12,756 bases of DNA from an uncultured Alphaproteobacteria bacterium (GTDB lineage: Bacteria > Pseudomonadota > Alphaproteobacteria > RF32 > CAG-239): assembly GCA_910580155.1 (NCBI GenBank), contig CAJTWX010000049.1, forward strand, positions 1 to 12,756. Direction: 5' to 3'. Within the stretch, counting starts at the first letter, position 1; the number at the start of each line of letters is the position of its first letter. This document shows, piece after piece, positions 1-7,309 of this stretch. The position numbers were made by a program, and so were the translations under genes. The notes beneath the pieces were generated by a model. That model did no database searches. It was given only the letters and a program-made list of their open reading frames with translations, and was not told the DNA's origin.

Positions 1-2
1 TC

Positions 3-194
3 GGTATCGCATTCCAGGCTATTTTTGGTAAAGTAAAATGGACTTGGTTTGCGGGTTTGGCAGTCGGCTTGGCTATTTTGGCTGCTGCCGGTGCTATCGT
101 GAACTACGCAACCGGTGCCACTATGGGTAAAGACTCAACAGCCGGTGCTGTTAAAGATACGTTTGGTGACAACGACGAGGGCATAGTGCGATAA
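3..194 (+). CDS. VirB2/TrbC-like type IV secretion pilin, C-terminal fragment
   Basis: An open frame enters from the left edge and ends at TAA 192-194, giving the last 63 residues of a protein. It contains FGKVKW, a hydrophobic stretch rich in Gly, Ala and Leu, then GAIVNYATG and a short polar tail. VirB2/TrbC pilins typically carry a hydrophobic helix, a GK(V/I)xW turn and a second hydrophobic helix ending near 'Gaa.IV', so this matches their second half. Such proteins are processed, inserted in the inner membrane and built into a type IV secretion or conjugation pilus. The signal peptide and first helix lie outside the window, so the start, full length and any neighbouring vir/trb genes cannot be seen. 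The family call is recognition from a short fragment and could be another small two-helix membrane protein. Confidence 0.6.
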   Translation, partial: GIAFQAIFGKVKWTWFAGLAVGLAILAAAGAIVNYATGATMGKDSTAGAVKDTFGDNDEGIVR

Positions 195-264
195 CTCATA
201 TTTCAGTTCCCTTTCGCCTTCAAAGGCACAAGCTTAAGAAGGCAAATTCATTACACACACAAAG

Positions 265-292
265 CCCCCCCCGCTCTGCAAAGAACGGGGGG
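265..292. repeat. GC-rich inverted repeat in the convergent gap
   Basis: CCCCCCG (267-273) pairs with CGGGGGG (286-292) around a 12-nt loop. It lies between the pilin gene and the 309-338 terminator. Neither side has a good T-run, so it is probably an accessory hairpin and not the main terminator. Confidence 0.4.
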
Positions 293-308
293 ATACTGTA
301 TATAAACA

Positions 309-344
309 AAAGAGCAAACCGGTCAAGGTTTGCTCTTTGTTTTG
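309..344. terminator. Bidirectional intrinsic terminator
   Basis: A perfect 12-bp stem, AAAGAGCAAACC (309-320) with GGTTTGCTCTTT (327-338), has a 6-nt loop. It is followed on the + strand by GTTTTG and on the - strand by TGTTTATA. It lies between the convergent pilin gene and the minus-strand gene ending at 359, and probably stops both. Confidence 0.75.
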
Positions 345-358
345 CGGTGGGGACACTC

Positions 359-739
359 TCAACGGAGCACCAACATCGGATAGCGTGCATTCTGCTGGCC
401 GAGGCGGAGCTTTCCGCGCTCGTCGAACATCAGCGCCAGAGAACCGATTATCAGGTTCTTCTTGCACAAGGCACTTTTCTTTTTGGGCTGGCCATTGGCA
501 AGACAATGCCACCAGCTGCCATCTTCGCGGCGGATGAGATGATAGGTGTCGTTAACGGGCATAAAGCCGCGTACACCTTCGTGAATAACTTCGCCAGACG
601 GATTAATAACCTTCAGCGCTTTTCCCTTGACGAGATTGTACTCTGCCTCAACGGTCAACTCTGATGCTGACTCGATTTTAAAGCCGCACGCTGAAAAACA
701 ACAGGATGCGTTTTGCTGCATCTCTTTTTTCTTTACCAT
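359..739 (-). CDS. Small protein with WG-like repeat segments, unknown function
   Basis: This is a 126-residue frame that I do not assign to a named family. Three segments resemble the short beta-rich 'WG'-type repeat (aromatic, hydrophobic core, Gly turn): about residues 33-53 (VINPSGEVIHEG), 64-84 (YHLIRREDGSWWHCLANGQ) and 101-114 (LALMFDERGKLRLG). The same motif recurs in the larger protein at 7985-8983. Cys is fairly frequent (CC at 13-14, C18, C79, C92). The ATG at 739 has no clear Shine-Dalgarno sequence; an internal ATG at 721 is an alternative. A possible promoter lies at 787-815 and the shared terminator at 309-344. No signal peptide is evident. A + strand open frame overlaps it, but the repeat pattern and the flanking promoter and terminator favour the minus strand. 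Confidence 0.55.
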   Translation of the reverse strand: MVKKKEMQQNASCCFSACGFKIESASELTVEAEYNLVKGKALKVINPSGEVIHEGVRGFMPVNDTYHLIRREDGSWWHCLANGQPKKKSALCKKNLIIGSLALMFDERGKLRLGQQNARYPMLVLR

Positions 740-786
740 AAAATAATTTTTTTAATTATATAAATATTCTTAAAAGAAACAAAGAT

Positions 787-815
787 AAAATAACACACAA
801 AAAAACGTTATTCAA
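787..815 (-). promoter_or_regulatory. Candidate sigma70-type promoter for the 359-739 gene
   Basis: On the minus strand, TTGAAT (815-810) is followed after 17 nt by TATTTT (792-787). That is a fair match to -35/-10, about 50 nt ahead of the start at 739. The region is very AT-rich, so chance matches are likely. Confidence 0.35.
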
Positions 816-835
816 GTCTTTTTTTAACCTCAATA

Positions 836-863
836 CAAAAAAACAGGCGGTCTTTCACCGCCC
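836..863 (-). terminator. Intrinsic terminator of the membrane-protein gene
   Basis: On the minus strand GGCGGT (862-857) and ACCGCC (851-846) form a stem with a 5-nt loop, followed by TG and a run of seven T (843-837). It begins 8 nt after the stop of the 871-1539 gene. Confidence 0.85.
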
Positions 864-870
864 TTTTAAG

Positions 871-1539
871 CTAATTTTTCTTAAGTAAATGATATTGCCA
901 TAAAATTAACGCTGCAATATACGGTAAAAACATCTCACTCGATTCTTCCAAAAGCTGGCAAATCGTATACACCTCATCTGAAAGCGGCACACCGTTATGC
1001 GCTTTGCGCCAATTAGAAGGAAAGCGGTCAATAATCTTTGCACACACGCCAACCATACACAATACGGCAATCGACCACGTTACCGTATTCAACTTAAAAA
1101 ACGAATGCACCAAATGCTTGGAATATTTAACCGCCAGATAAACTACAGCACCGGCAACAATCAAAAGCATCGCTCCAAATACGATTTTCTCGCTCAAAGG
1201 ATTATTCGGGTTTAAGAAAAAGCGGGATTTAAACGGCGTTGTATCCGTCTTTGACAAATGGTGCTGAATTCCCATTTCTCTCAGCAATGCACACAATGCC
1301 AAAAACAAATAAATGCCCCAACTCTTGATTTTATCCTGATAATCGGCTGCAACCACCAACAAAACAGCAATCAGCGTAATATAGCCCAAATGGGTAATAA
1401 TCTCGATAAACTTTCCTTCTTCGGTAAACCGCAGCACATCTGCCGGATACCCGAAATACAAAACGCCCATAAACGACAACCACACTGCCAAAAAAGCAAC
1501 CGGCATAAAAAACGGCGATAAAAATATTTTCTTTAACAT
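871..1539 (-). CDS. Six-helix integral membrane protein, unknown function
   Basis: The protein has 222 residues starting MLKKIFLS. The ATG at 1539 was chosen over an upstream in-frame start at 1614 because GAGGG lies 6 nt ahead of it, and the longer version only adds a poor N-terminal tail. About six hydrophobic segments are visible: residues 5-28, 41-61, 71-88, 121-141, 157-172 and 199-214. Between helices 3 and 4 is a polar loop starting REMGIQHHLSK and rich in basic and aromatic residues. Before the last helix lies an acidic LLEESSEMF. The charged REM..HH and EE..E residues next to membrane helices look like a possible metal or catalytic site, but that is inference. It has its own terminator downstream and is separated from the folA operon by a terminator, so it appears to be a single-gene unit. 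Confidence 0.75.
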   Translation of the reverse strand: MLKKIFLSPFFMPVAFLAVWLSFMGVLYFGYPADVLRFTEEGKFIEIITHLGYITLIAVLLVVAADYQDKIKSWGIYLFLALCALLREMGIQHHLSKTDTTPFKSRFFLNPNNPLSEKIVFGAMLLIVAGAVVYLAVKYSKHLVHSFFKLNTVTWSIAVLCMVGVCAKIIDRFPSNWRKAHNGVPLSDEVYTICQLLEESSEMFLPYIAALILWQYHLLKKN

Positions 1540-1621
1540 AATGTCCCTCAAATATAGTCCAAAACTGCCATTAATATACACAGTACTGCCGGTATAATAA
1601 GCAAAAATATCCAATTATAAA

Positions 1622-1664
1622 CAAAAAAATCCGCACAAATGGTATATATCTTACCACCGGATTT
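1622..1664 (-). terminator. Intrinsic terminator at the end of folA
   Basis: On the minus strand AAATCCG (1664-1658) pairs with CGGATTT (1633-1627), with an inner GTGGTA/TACCAT pairing, followed by more T residues (1626-1623). The stem overlaps the folA stop codon. Confidence 0.6.
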
Positions 1665-2232
1665 CCGCGCCTTTTTCCAAAACCGCAACGATTCGTTTCA
1701 AAACGCTCTGTTCAACAAACTCTCCTTTGCGTACCCAAATCGCCGAAGACACACCATCTTGACAATAAAAAGGAGAAATCCGACGGTAATTTTTTTCCAT
1801 CACGGCGACACTGCCGCTAATGTCAATCCGTGCCCCCTCAAGCTCCGAAACTGCCCCGCTGTAAACACAATCCACCACAATCTGCGGTTTCAGCCTTTCC
1901 TTGCCGGTCATAAACAGCTGATAAATTTCCGCACCGCCCGCTACATAAATGTCCTCTTCCACATCAGCCAGTGCCCGTTGCCCGCTGATAACCTGATGAA
2001 AAGACGCATCCGCCACTTCATACATCGCATCAGATGTCATCACATATATCTTGCTTTGCTCAATTGTCCGATTCGGCAAACTTTCGTATGTTTTGCGCCC
2101 GCAAACCACCGTCTGCCCCCGCACCACCTCTAAAAAGTGTTCCGCATCACTCTGCACCCGCCAAGGAATAATATTACCGATACCAATCAGATTATCCCCT
2201 TCGTGCCTGCACCACATCGCCACAACTGTCAT
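1651..2232 (-). CDS. folA: Dihydrofolate reductase, divergent
   Basis: This 193-residue protein belongs to the dihydrofolate reductase fold, which reduces dihydrofolate to tetrahydrofolate with NADPH. Visible landmarks are IGIGNIIPW (16-24), the acidic residue equivalent to catalytic Asp27 at D29, the NADPH-binding GRKTYESLP (45-53) and AGGAEIY (98-104). It is longer than the usual ~160 residues, with an extra C-terminal tail of about 30. By alignment from memory, the substrate-binding Arg57 of classic DHFRs (in 'PGRKNI') is replaced here by the stretch EQSKIYV, and the Thr113 region reads VVDCV. The start overlaps the rnhB stop as ATGA, so the two are translationally coupled. It is most likely the cell's DHFR, but a related reductase with a different pterin substrate cannot be excluded. 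Confidence 0.8.
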   Translation of the reverse strand: MTVVAMWCRHEGDNLIGIGNIIPWRVQSDAEHFLEVVRGQTVVCGRKTYESLPNRTIEQSKIYVMTSDAMYEVADASFHQVISGQRALADVEEDIYVAGGAEIYQLFMTGKERLKPQIVVDCVYSGAVSELEGARIDISGSVAVMEKNYRRISPFYCQDGVSSAIWVRKGEFVEQSVLKRIVAVLEKGAEIRW

Positions 2233-2849
2233 TTCAAAAACTCCTTCACCGGCGCATATGACTTCCGGTGTTCCGGCGTCACGCCAAATTGTTTTAATCC
2301 CTCAATATGCGCCTTTGTGCCATAACCGGCGTTTTTTTCAAACCCGTATCCGGAATATTTTTGCGCCATCTCCTCAAGCAACCGGTCGCGATACACTTTC
2401 GCCAAAATTGATGCGGCAGAAATAGAATAAGACTTCGCATCCCCCTTAACCACGGCTTTACACTTAAAGCCAAAATCTTTCGGCTCGCGATTGCCATCCA
2501 CCAACACTAAATCTGGCTTGGCTCCCGCTGCTGCAATTGCACGTTTCATTGCCAAAAACGATGCATTAAGAATATTTATCTCATCAATTTCCTGTGCCGA
2601 AGCCGCGCCGATACCGATAAGCATAGTCCCTTTGGCTTTTTCCTGTTGCAGCAATTCATACAACATCTCACGTTTCTTTTTCGAAAGTTTTTTCGAGTCG
2701 TTTAAGTTTAGCAACAACCGTTCATCCACCTCGCGGCTTAAAAACACCGCACAGCCAGCCACCACCGGCCCAACCCACGGCCCGCGTCCGGCCTCATCCA
2801 CACCGGCAACAACTCCGTTGACTTCGTCTTCTAATAAAAAATCAGGCAT
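2229..2849 (-). CDS. rnhB: Ribonuclease HII
   Basis: RNase HII cleaves the RNA strand of RNA:DNA hybrids and removes single ribonucleotides from DNA. The 206-residue protein shows GVDEAGRGPWVGPVVAG (16-32), with the catalytic pair D18-E19, DSKKLS (51-56), VDGN with D118, and GDAKSYSISAASILAKVYRD (136-155), with the last catalytic Asp at D137. The C-terminal GYGTKAHIEGLKQFGVTPEHRKSY is also typical. The ATG at 2849 was chosen because a perfect AGGAGG lies 5 nt upstream; an in-frame ATG eight codons earlier has no comparable site. It lies between the rhodanese-like gene and folA and overlaps folA by ATGA, so the three probably form one operon. Length and all catalytic residues are normal. Confidence 0.95.
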   Translation of the reverse strand: MPDFLLEDEVNGVVAGVDEAGRGPWVGPVVAGCAVFLSREVDERLLLNLNDSKKLSKKKREMLYELLQQEKAKGTMLIGIGAASAQEIDEINILNASFLAMKRAIAAAGAKPDLVLVDGNREPKDFGFKCKAVVKGDAKSYSISAASILAKVYRDRLLEEMAQKYSGYGFEKNAGYGTKAHIEGLKQFGVTPEHRKSYAPVKEFLK

Positions 2850-2909
2850 ATTAACCTCCTTTGCTTTGGTCAATATTGCCTGATACGGTGCAAAAATACA
2901 AGCCTTAAA

Positions 2910-3221
2910 TCAGTTTTTCAGCACTTTAACCCCCTCATATTCCGCCTCGATAATACCGCCGACAATCACCGCCACATTCGGATATCCGGCATCTTCAAAT
3001 TTTTCTGCCACTTCAGAAGCTACTCCACCCGATGTGCAGAGAATATTCACGAGTTTTTCGCCTGCCGGATTATATTCGGCCATAAACTTATCAGGGTCAA
3101 CTTCATCAGCCTTAATAGTGATATGCGGCAAGGCCAACCGTTCCTGCGCATATTCCGCATCACCGCGCACATCAAGAATAATCGAGTTTTTATCCAAACT
3201 TTCAGGTTTAACAAAACGCAT
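2910..3221 (-). CDS. Small rhodanese-domain protein
   Basis: A 103-residue protein that is essentially one rhodanese domain. It shows ILDVRGDAEYAQERL (15-29), the usual strand-helix opening, then a buried strand ending in the candidate persulfide-carrying C62 in LCTSGGVAS, and a C-terminal GYPNVAVIVGGI that matches the '.GF.NV..L.GG' ending of the family. Rhodaneses move sulfane sulfur between donors and thiol acceptors. The active loop normally reads CxxGxR; here the Arg position is Val67, so activity may be altered. The start has AGGAGG about 6 nt ahead. It is cytoplasmic, with no signal peptide, and is the first gene of the run into rnhB and folA, with a 60-nt gap to rnhB. Confidence 0.8.
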   Translation of the reverse strand: MRFVKPESLDKNSIILDVRGDAEYAQERLALPHITIKADEVDPDKFMAEYNPAGEKLVNILCTSGGVASEVAEKFEDAGYPNVAVIVGGIIEAEYEGVKVLKN

Positions 3222-3291
3222 ATTCTCCTCCTTTGATACCTTAATTTAACATAATCCCGCCATACTTTGATTAAACCTCTATTTTAGTTCT

Positions 3292-3321
3292 AACAAAAAC
3301 GGCCACCCAACTGGCAGCCGT
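3292..3321 (-). terminator. Intrinsic terminator of the 3344-4123 lipoprotein gene
   Basis: On the minus strand a stem of nine pairs (two G-T) runs from ACGGCTGCC (3321-3313) to GGGTGGCCGT, with a 5-nt loop, followed by TTTTGTT. It lies 23 nt after the lipoprotein stop. Confidence 0.75.
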
Positions 3322-3343
3322 CTTTCATTTTCTGATTATCTTA

Positions 3344-4123
3344 TTAAACGTTCAAAATCCGATATTCGATTCCGCTTTCGTTAACCTCTAAAATCTCAAG
3401 CGTAATCCCATCCATAGATACTTTCTTGTCATACATCGGGAAAGTAAACGTTTTGTGTTCTTCAACCGGCATTGCCCCGTCCGGTCTTATTGACGTAAAG
3501 TCAAACACCATACGGTAGTTTTTAATGCCCGCATAGCGGATTTCAAACCCCGAAATCAAATTCTCTTCAATCGTCTTGCGGTCCATATCGTTTTCAAACT
3601 TCAATCCTTCCGGTTCAAGCACAAACGAAGTTGTTAAGAGTGCCAGACGGTCGTTATAGATTTTGCCGATACGCGGATAGATATTTCCTTTGCCATCCAA
3701 AAGAACAATATCGCCAATTCTGTTCGGCTCTACCAAACGGTAAACTTTGCCGTCAATCTCTGTTTCGCCGATGGTACGATATACTTTCTCATCCGAAAAT
3801 TCGACCGGAACAGTATACGAAACCATCGCCCCTTTCATATTCGGGCGCACAAACTCATCCGAATAAACGTCCTTTTGTAAAATCTTTGAAGAAGCAACCA
3901 TCCCGCCAGGAACCGCGTGCCGTACAGTTCCGATTTCATAATCACTGATAGTTTCCGTTTCTTTGTTTACACTGGCAAACTCATCCACATCATAATAGCG
4001 GATATTATAAGTGTAAAAAAAGTCATTAAACGTATTGCGCCGGCCTAAAGTATAGTCCCCCTTCAGATATGTCGAGCAAGAACATACCGCCAAAAGCGCC
4101 AAACCGATAAATATTTTTTTCAT
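3344..4123 (-). CDS. Probable lipoprotein, unknown function
   Basis: The chosen start gives 259 residues beginning MKKIFIGLALLAVCSC. This is a short positive N-terminus, a hydrophobic core and a lipobox VCSC with the lipidated Cys at residue 16, so the mature protein is probably anchored to a membrane facing the periplasm. The ATG at 4123 follows AAGAGA by 9 nt; an upstream in-frame start (4153) would bury the signal. The mature part is mixed beta-rich and has no motif I recognise; it contains IGDIVLLDGKGNIYPRIGKI and a C-terminal ITLEILEVNESGIEYRIL, which suggest small beta-barrel-like domains. It is transcribed alone, divergently from prmA, with its own terminator. Confidence 0.75.
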   Translation of the reverse strand: MKKIFIGLALLAVCSCSTYLKGDYTLGRRNTFNDFFYTYNIRYYDVDEFASVNKETETISDYEIGTVRHAVPGGMVASSKILQKDVYSDEFVRPNMKGAMVSYTVPVEFSDEKVYRTIGETEIDGKVYRLVEPNRIGDIVLLDGKGNIYPRIGKIYNDRLALLTTSFVLEPEGLKFENDMDRKTIEENLISGFEIRYAGIKNYRMVFDFTSIRPDGAMPVEEHKTFTFPMYDKKVSMDGITLEILEVNESGIEYRILNV

Positions 4124-4213
4124 AAGATAATCTCTTTTTAACGTTTTCCTCACTATATTTATGCAACGTTATTTAAAACTTGTAAACAAAAAAAATATTT
4201 TTGAGGTAAACCT

Positions 4214-5086
4214 ATGCATAACCGCACCGATTGCTGCAAATTAGTACGTTTCACGCCCCTCTCGGAAATGCCCGAACGCGAGGCGGAATTTTTGGATGAA
4301 ACCTTTGATGTCGTTGCCGTCAACTATACAGATGACGGGCTTGAAGAATACGTCTGTTACGCCCCTCTCGGCTTTGACATTAAAACCTTTGATACACGCG
4401 TTGCAGCGCTAAACCTCACGCTACCGCCATATACGGTTGAAACGCTTGAAAGCAAAAACTGGCTAACCGCAAACGTCATTAAATTTGCCCCGTTTGAAAT
4501 CGGCAGTTTTATGATCTACGGCATTCACGAAGCAACTTGCCCCAAGACCGACAAAATCCCTGTGCAGGTTTACGCCGCCACCGCTTTTGGCTCAGAGCAC
4601 CAGACAACAAGAATGTGCTTAAGCGCCATCTCGGATTTGCACGCTCAAAACGTCGCTCCCAAGCGCATTATGGATATGGGCACAGGCTCGGGCATCCTTT
4701 CTATTGCTGCTGCCAAAATCTGGAAAAAAACGCCGCTTATTATTGCCGCCGATATTGACCCCGAGTCGGTGGATGTGACCCATAGCAACGCCATTACCAA
4801 CGATGTTGAACAGAACATCACCGCGCTGTTAAGCGATGGTTACAATAACCCGATGGTAAAAAATAACGCCCCTTATGACCTCATTTTGGCAAACATCCTC
4901 TTAAACCCGCTCAAAGCAATGAGCAATGACGCATACAACGCGCTGAAAGACGGCGGATATTACCTGATTTCAGGGTTTATTGACAACCAGCTGGAGGACG
5001 TTATCAACTGCCATCAGGCCATCGGCTTTAAGCTTGTTAAAGTTTACGAAGAAGAAAACTGGCGTGCGGCTCTTTTGCAGAAGTAA
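4214..5086 (+). CDS. prmA: Ribosomal protein L11 methyltransferase
   Basis: PrmA uses S-adenosylmethionine to methylate ribosomal protein L11. The 290 residues show the family layout: an N-terminal recognition domain (about 1-110, with NWLTANVIKFAPFEIGSFMI at 82-101), the linker motif AFGSEHQTTRMCL (124-136), the SAM-binding DMGTGSGILSIAAAK (154-168), the acidic end of the second strand AADID (178-182), and the catalytic-site motif ANILLNPL (226-233) followed by GGYYLISGF. The family usually reads AFGTGxHxTT, so SEHQ is a mild variant. GAGG lies 8 nt ahead of the ATG. It is the first gene of a + strand operon, 14 nt before the aminopeptidase gene. Confidence 0.93.
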   Translation: MHNRTDCCKLVRFTPLSEMPEREAEFLDETFDVVAVNYTDDGLEEYVCYAPLGFDIKTFDTRVAALNLTLPPYTVETLESKNWLTANVIKFAPFEIGSFMIYGIHEATCPKTDKIPVQVYAATAFGSEHQTTRMCLSAISDLHAQNVAPKRIMDMGTGSGILSIAAAKIWKKTPLIIAADIDPESVDVTHSNAITNDVEQNITALLSDGYNNPMVKNNAPYDLILANILLNPLKAMSNDAYNALKDGGYYLISGFIDNQLEDVINCHQAIGFKLVKVYEEENWRAALLQK

Positions 5087-5100
5087 AAAAGGAGAAAATA

Positions 5101-6774
5101 ATGGATATTAAAAGCATTCAAAAAGAGCTGAAAAAAGATAACCTCTCCGGCTCTCTTTTCACTCTCGGCAATATGTTTATCGACGAAGATATTCTGCCCG
5201 AAGAAAACCGCATCCACGAGCTGACCGGTTTCTCCGGCTCGTATGCTTTACTGTTCATTACTCCCGCCAAAGCTTATCTGTTTGTGGACGGACGCTACGA
5301 ACTGCAAGCCAAAAAAGAATTAAACTTAAAACAAATCGAGATTGTCAAACTTGCCGAAACCTGTCTGACTGACTGGCTCAAAAAAAACTATGCAAAAACC
5401 GCCGCCCGCATCAGCTATAACCCTTGGCAGCTCTCACAAAACACGCTGGATAACCTGCAAAAGCAATTACCCCAAGCAACGTTTATCCCTGCTGCACCGG
5501 ACAAATGTTTAAGCTCCAAAAAAGTAAAACTTTTCCCGCACCCAAAAAAATTCACCGGTCTTACCGCCAAAGACAAACTCTCCCTTGTTTGCGCATATAT
5601 CAAACAGCGCAAATTAGATGCCTTTCTTGTCACATCTGCCGCCGGCTGTTCGTGGCTGTTGAACCTCCGTTCCAACGCCCTGCCCTACACGCCGGTTCTC
5701 CGTGCGTATGTGTTGGTGGAAAAAAGCGGAGCCTACAAAATCTTTACCGAACACACCGACCTAAAAGAGGCACTGCCGTTTGAAAAATTAGCCGCGATTC
5801 TCCCGCAATATGCCAAACTCGGTACAGATTTCGCTACTGCTCCGGCAATGATTAAAAACCTCAAACCGGATGTCATCAACACGCCCGATGATATAATTAA
5901 CTTAAAAGCCGTCAAAAACCCGACCGAACTTAAAGGCACGCGCGCCGCCCACCTGCGCGACGGCATCGCCCTCACCAAGTTTATGTATTGGCTCTCGAAA
6001 AACTATAAAGGTAAAACCGAAACCGACGTTGCCGCCAAGCTCTTAGATTTCCGTAAAAAAGAAGCAAATTTTTATACTGAAAGCTTTGCCACCATTGCCG
6101 GTTTTGGAACAAACGCCGCGATTGTACATTATCACGCCTGCCCCGAAAGAACCGCCACGCTGAAAAAAGGCTCGGTTTTGCTATTGGATAGCGGCGGGCA
6201 ATACTTTGACGGCACCACCGATGTCACCCGCACCATCGCGCTTGGCGACCCGACTGCGGATATGATAGAAAAAAACACTCTTGTGCTCAAAGGGCACATT
6301 GCGCTTGCCAGCGCCGTCTTCCACCAACACACCACCGGCAACGAACTCGACCTCCTCGCCCGCGAACCACTCTTAAAACTGGGACTGGACTACGAACACG
6401 GCACCGGACACGGCGTCGGCTGTTTCTCGGACGTGCACGAAGGACCCGCGCGCATTTCCATTCACGCCAAGCATTCCGCTCCCTTAAAAGCCGGAATGAT
6501 TACCTCCATTGAACCCGGCTACTATAAAGAAAACTCGTTCGGAATCCGTATCGAAAACCTGTATTATGTCAAGCCCGCCAAAAACCCGAAATTTTTGCAG
6601 TTTGAAGTTTTAACCCTCGCCCCGCTTGATAAACGGCTTATCAATAAATATCTCTTAACCGCAGACGAGCTTAAATGGCTGAACCATTATCACCGGCAGG
6701 TTTTTCTGAGCTTAAAAAAATATCTGACCAAGCAGGAACTGGAATGGCTCAAAGACGCCTGCGCCCCGCTTTAA
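5101..6774 (+). CDS. pepP: Xaa-Pro aminopeptidase (M24B family)
   Basis: This cytoplasmic metallopeptidase removes the N-terminal residue from peptides whose second residue is proline. The 557 residues have the three-part layout of eukaryote-like aminopeptidase P: two creatinase-type N-terminal domains (about 1-150 and 155-270), the pita-bread catalytic domain (about 275-495) and the short M24 C-terminal domain (about 500-557). All five metal ligands are visible: D363, D374, H437 (in HGTGHGVG), E471 (in SIEPGYY) and E485 (in GIRIEN). Their spacing of 11, 63, 34 and 14 equals that of the human enzyme as I remember it. AGGAG stands 7 nt before the ATG. The gene follows prmA by 14 nt and is followed at once by the CxxC protein gene. 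The symbol is used in the broad sense, since E. coli PepP is a shorter form. Confidence 0.92.
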   Translation: MDIKSIQKELKKDNLSGSLFTLGNMFIDEDILPEENRIHELTGFSGSYALLFITPAKAYLFVDGRYELQAKKELNLKQIEIVKLAETCLTDWLKKNYAKTAARISYNPWQLSQNTLDNLQKQLPQATFIPAAPDKCLSSKKVKLFPHPKKFTGLTAKDKLSLVCAYIKQRKLDAFLVTSAAGCSWLLNLRSNALPYTPVLRAYVLVEKSGAYKIFTEHTDLKEALPFEKLAAILPQYAKLGTDFATAPAMIKNLKPDVINTPDDIINLKAVKNPTELKGTRAAHLRDGIALTKFMYWLSKNYKGKTETDVAAKLLDFRKKEANFYTESFATIAGFGTNAAIVHYHACPERTATLKKGSVLLLDSGGQYFDGTTDVTRTIALGDPTADMIEKNTLVLKGHIALASAVFHQHTTGNELDLLAREPLLKLGLDYEHGTGHGVGCFSDVHEGPARISIHAKHSAPLKAGMITSIEPGYYKENSFGIRIENLYYVKPAKNPKFLQFEVLTLAPLDKRLINKYLLTADELKWLNHYHRQVFLSLKKYLTKQELEWLKDACAPL

Positions 6775-6798
6775 ATGAGATTTAAGGAAACAAACCCA

Positions 6799-7218
6799 AT
6801 GCGCTTTATTGCCCTGCTTCTCGCAGTGTTTTTATTGCTGCCCGCCACGTTATACGCCGCTCCGGCAACCCTGCAAAACCTGTATATAAACCCCGCAGGC
6901 AAACGCCTTCCCGAGGCAATAATCTTCTATAGTTCTGCAAACACCTGCGAAACCTGCCCCGAAACTATTGATAACTTAATCACCGTCTTAAAGCAAAACT
7001 ATCAGGGTAAACTCCACGCCTACCTTATCGACACCGCGCGCCACCCCGAGTTTATCACCGCCTTTAAACTTCAAGGGCCTCTCAACCTTGTGATTATCCG
7101 CATCACGGACGGCGCGGCATTCGGTTATCACAAACTCGCAGGTCTCCAGAGCCTAAACACCGGCACAGCTTTTTCCCGACGCATTACCGCGTTTATCAAT
7201 AATTTTTTAGGTTTCTAA
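6799..7218 (+). CDS. Exported small protein with CxxC motif, possibly thioredoxin-fold
   Basis: The protein has 139 residues from the chosen ATG at 6799, which begins a clean signal peptide (MRFIALLLAVFLLLPATLYA, likely cut before APA). An in-frame ATG lies at 6775, directly after the pepP stop, but it puts eight polar residues ahead of the signal; AAGGA upstream of 6799 supports the shorter form. The mature part has a strand-like AIIFYSSANTCETCPE with C50 and C53 in CxxC form at the end of the strand, then a long helix, then YLIDTARHPEF and LNLVIIRITDGAA. This order resembles a thioredoxin-like domain with a redox-active pair, working outside the cytoplasm, but the usual cis-proline region is not obvious. 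It is the last gene of the prmA-pepP operon. Substrate unknown. Confidence 0.65.
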   Translation: MRFIALLLAVFLLLPATLYAAPATLQNLYINPAGKRLPEAIIFYSSANTCETCPETIDNLITVLKQNYQGKLHAYLIDTARHPEFITAFKLQGPLNLVIIRITDGAAFGYHKLAGLQSLNTGTAFSRRITAFINNFLGF

Positions 7219-7257
7219 ACTAAAAATTAGGATTTTTACCCTTATTGTCAAATATAA

Positions 7258-7286
7258 TTGCACAAAGTCGTTTTTTATGCTATACT
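7258..7286 (+). promoter_or_regulatory. Sigma70-type promoter with extended -10
   Basis: TTGCAC (7258-7263), a 17-nt spacer, then TATACT (7281-7286) preceded by TGC, which makes an extended -10. It lies 24 nt ahead of the start at 7310 and after the end of the prmA operon, so it should drive the 7310-7948 gene alone. Confidence 0.65.
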
Positions 7287-7309
7287 CATAAAAAACAAAG
7301 GAGAATGGG

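Noticed and set aside
347..664. + strand 105-codon frame opposite the 359-739 gene
   Set aside because: It starts inside the terminator region and lacks a good ribosome-binding site; the minus frame has a repeat pattern, a promoter and a terminator.
1639..2133. + strand frames opposite folA and rnhB
   Set aside because: They are antisense shadows of two clearly identified genes.
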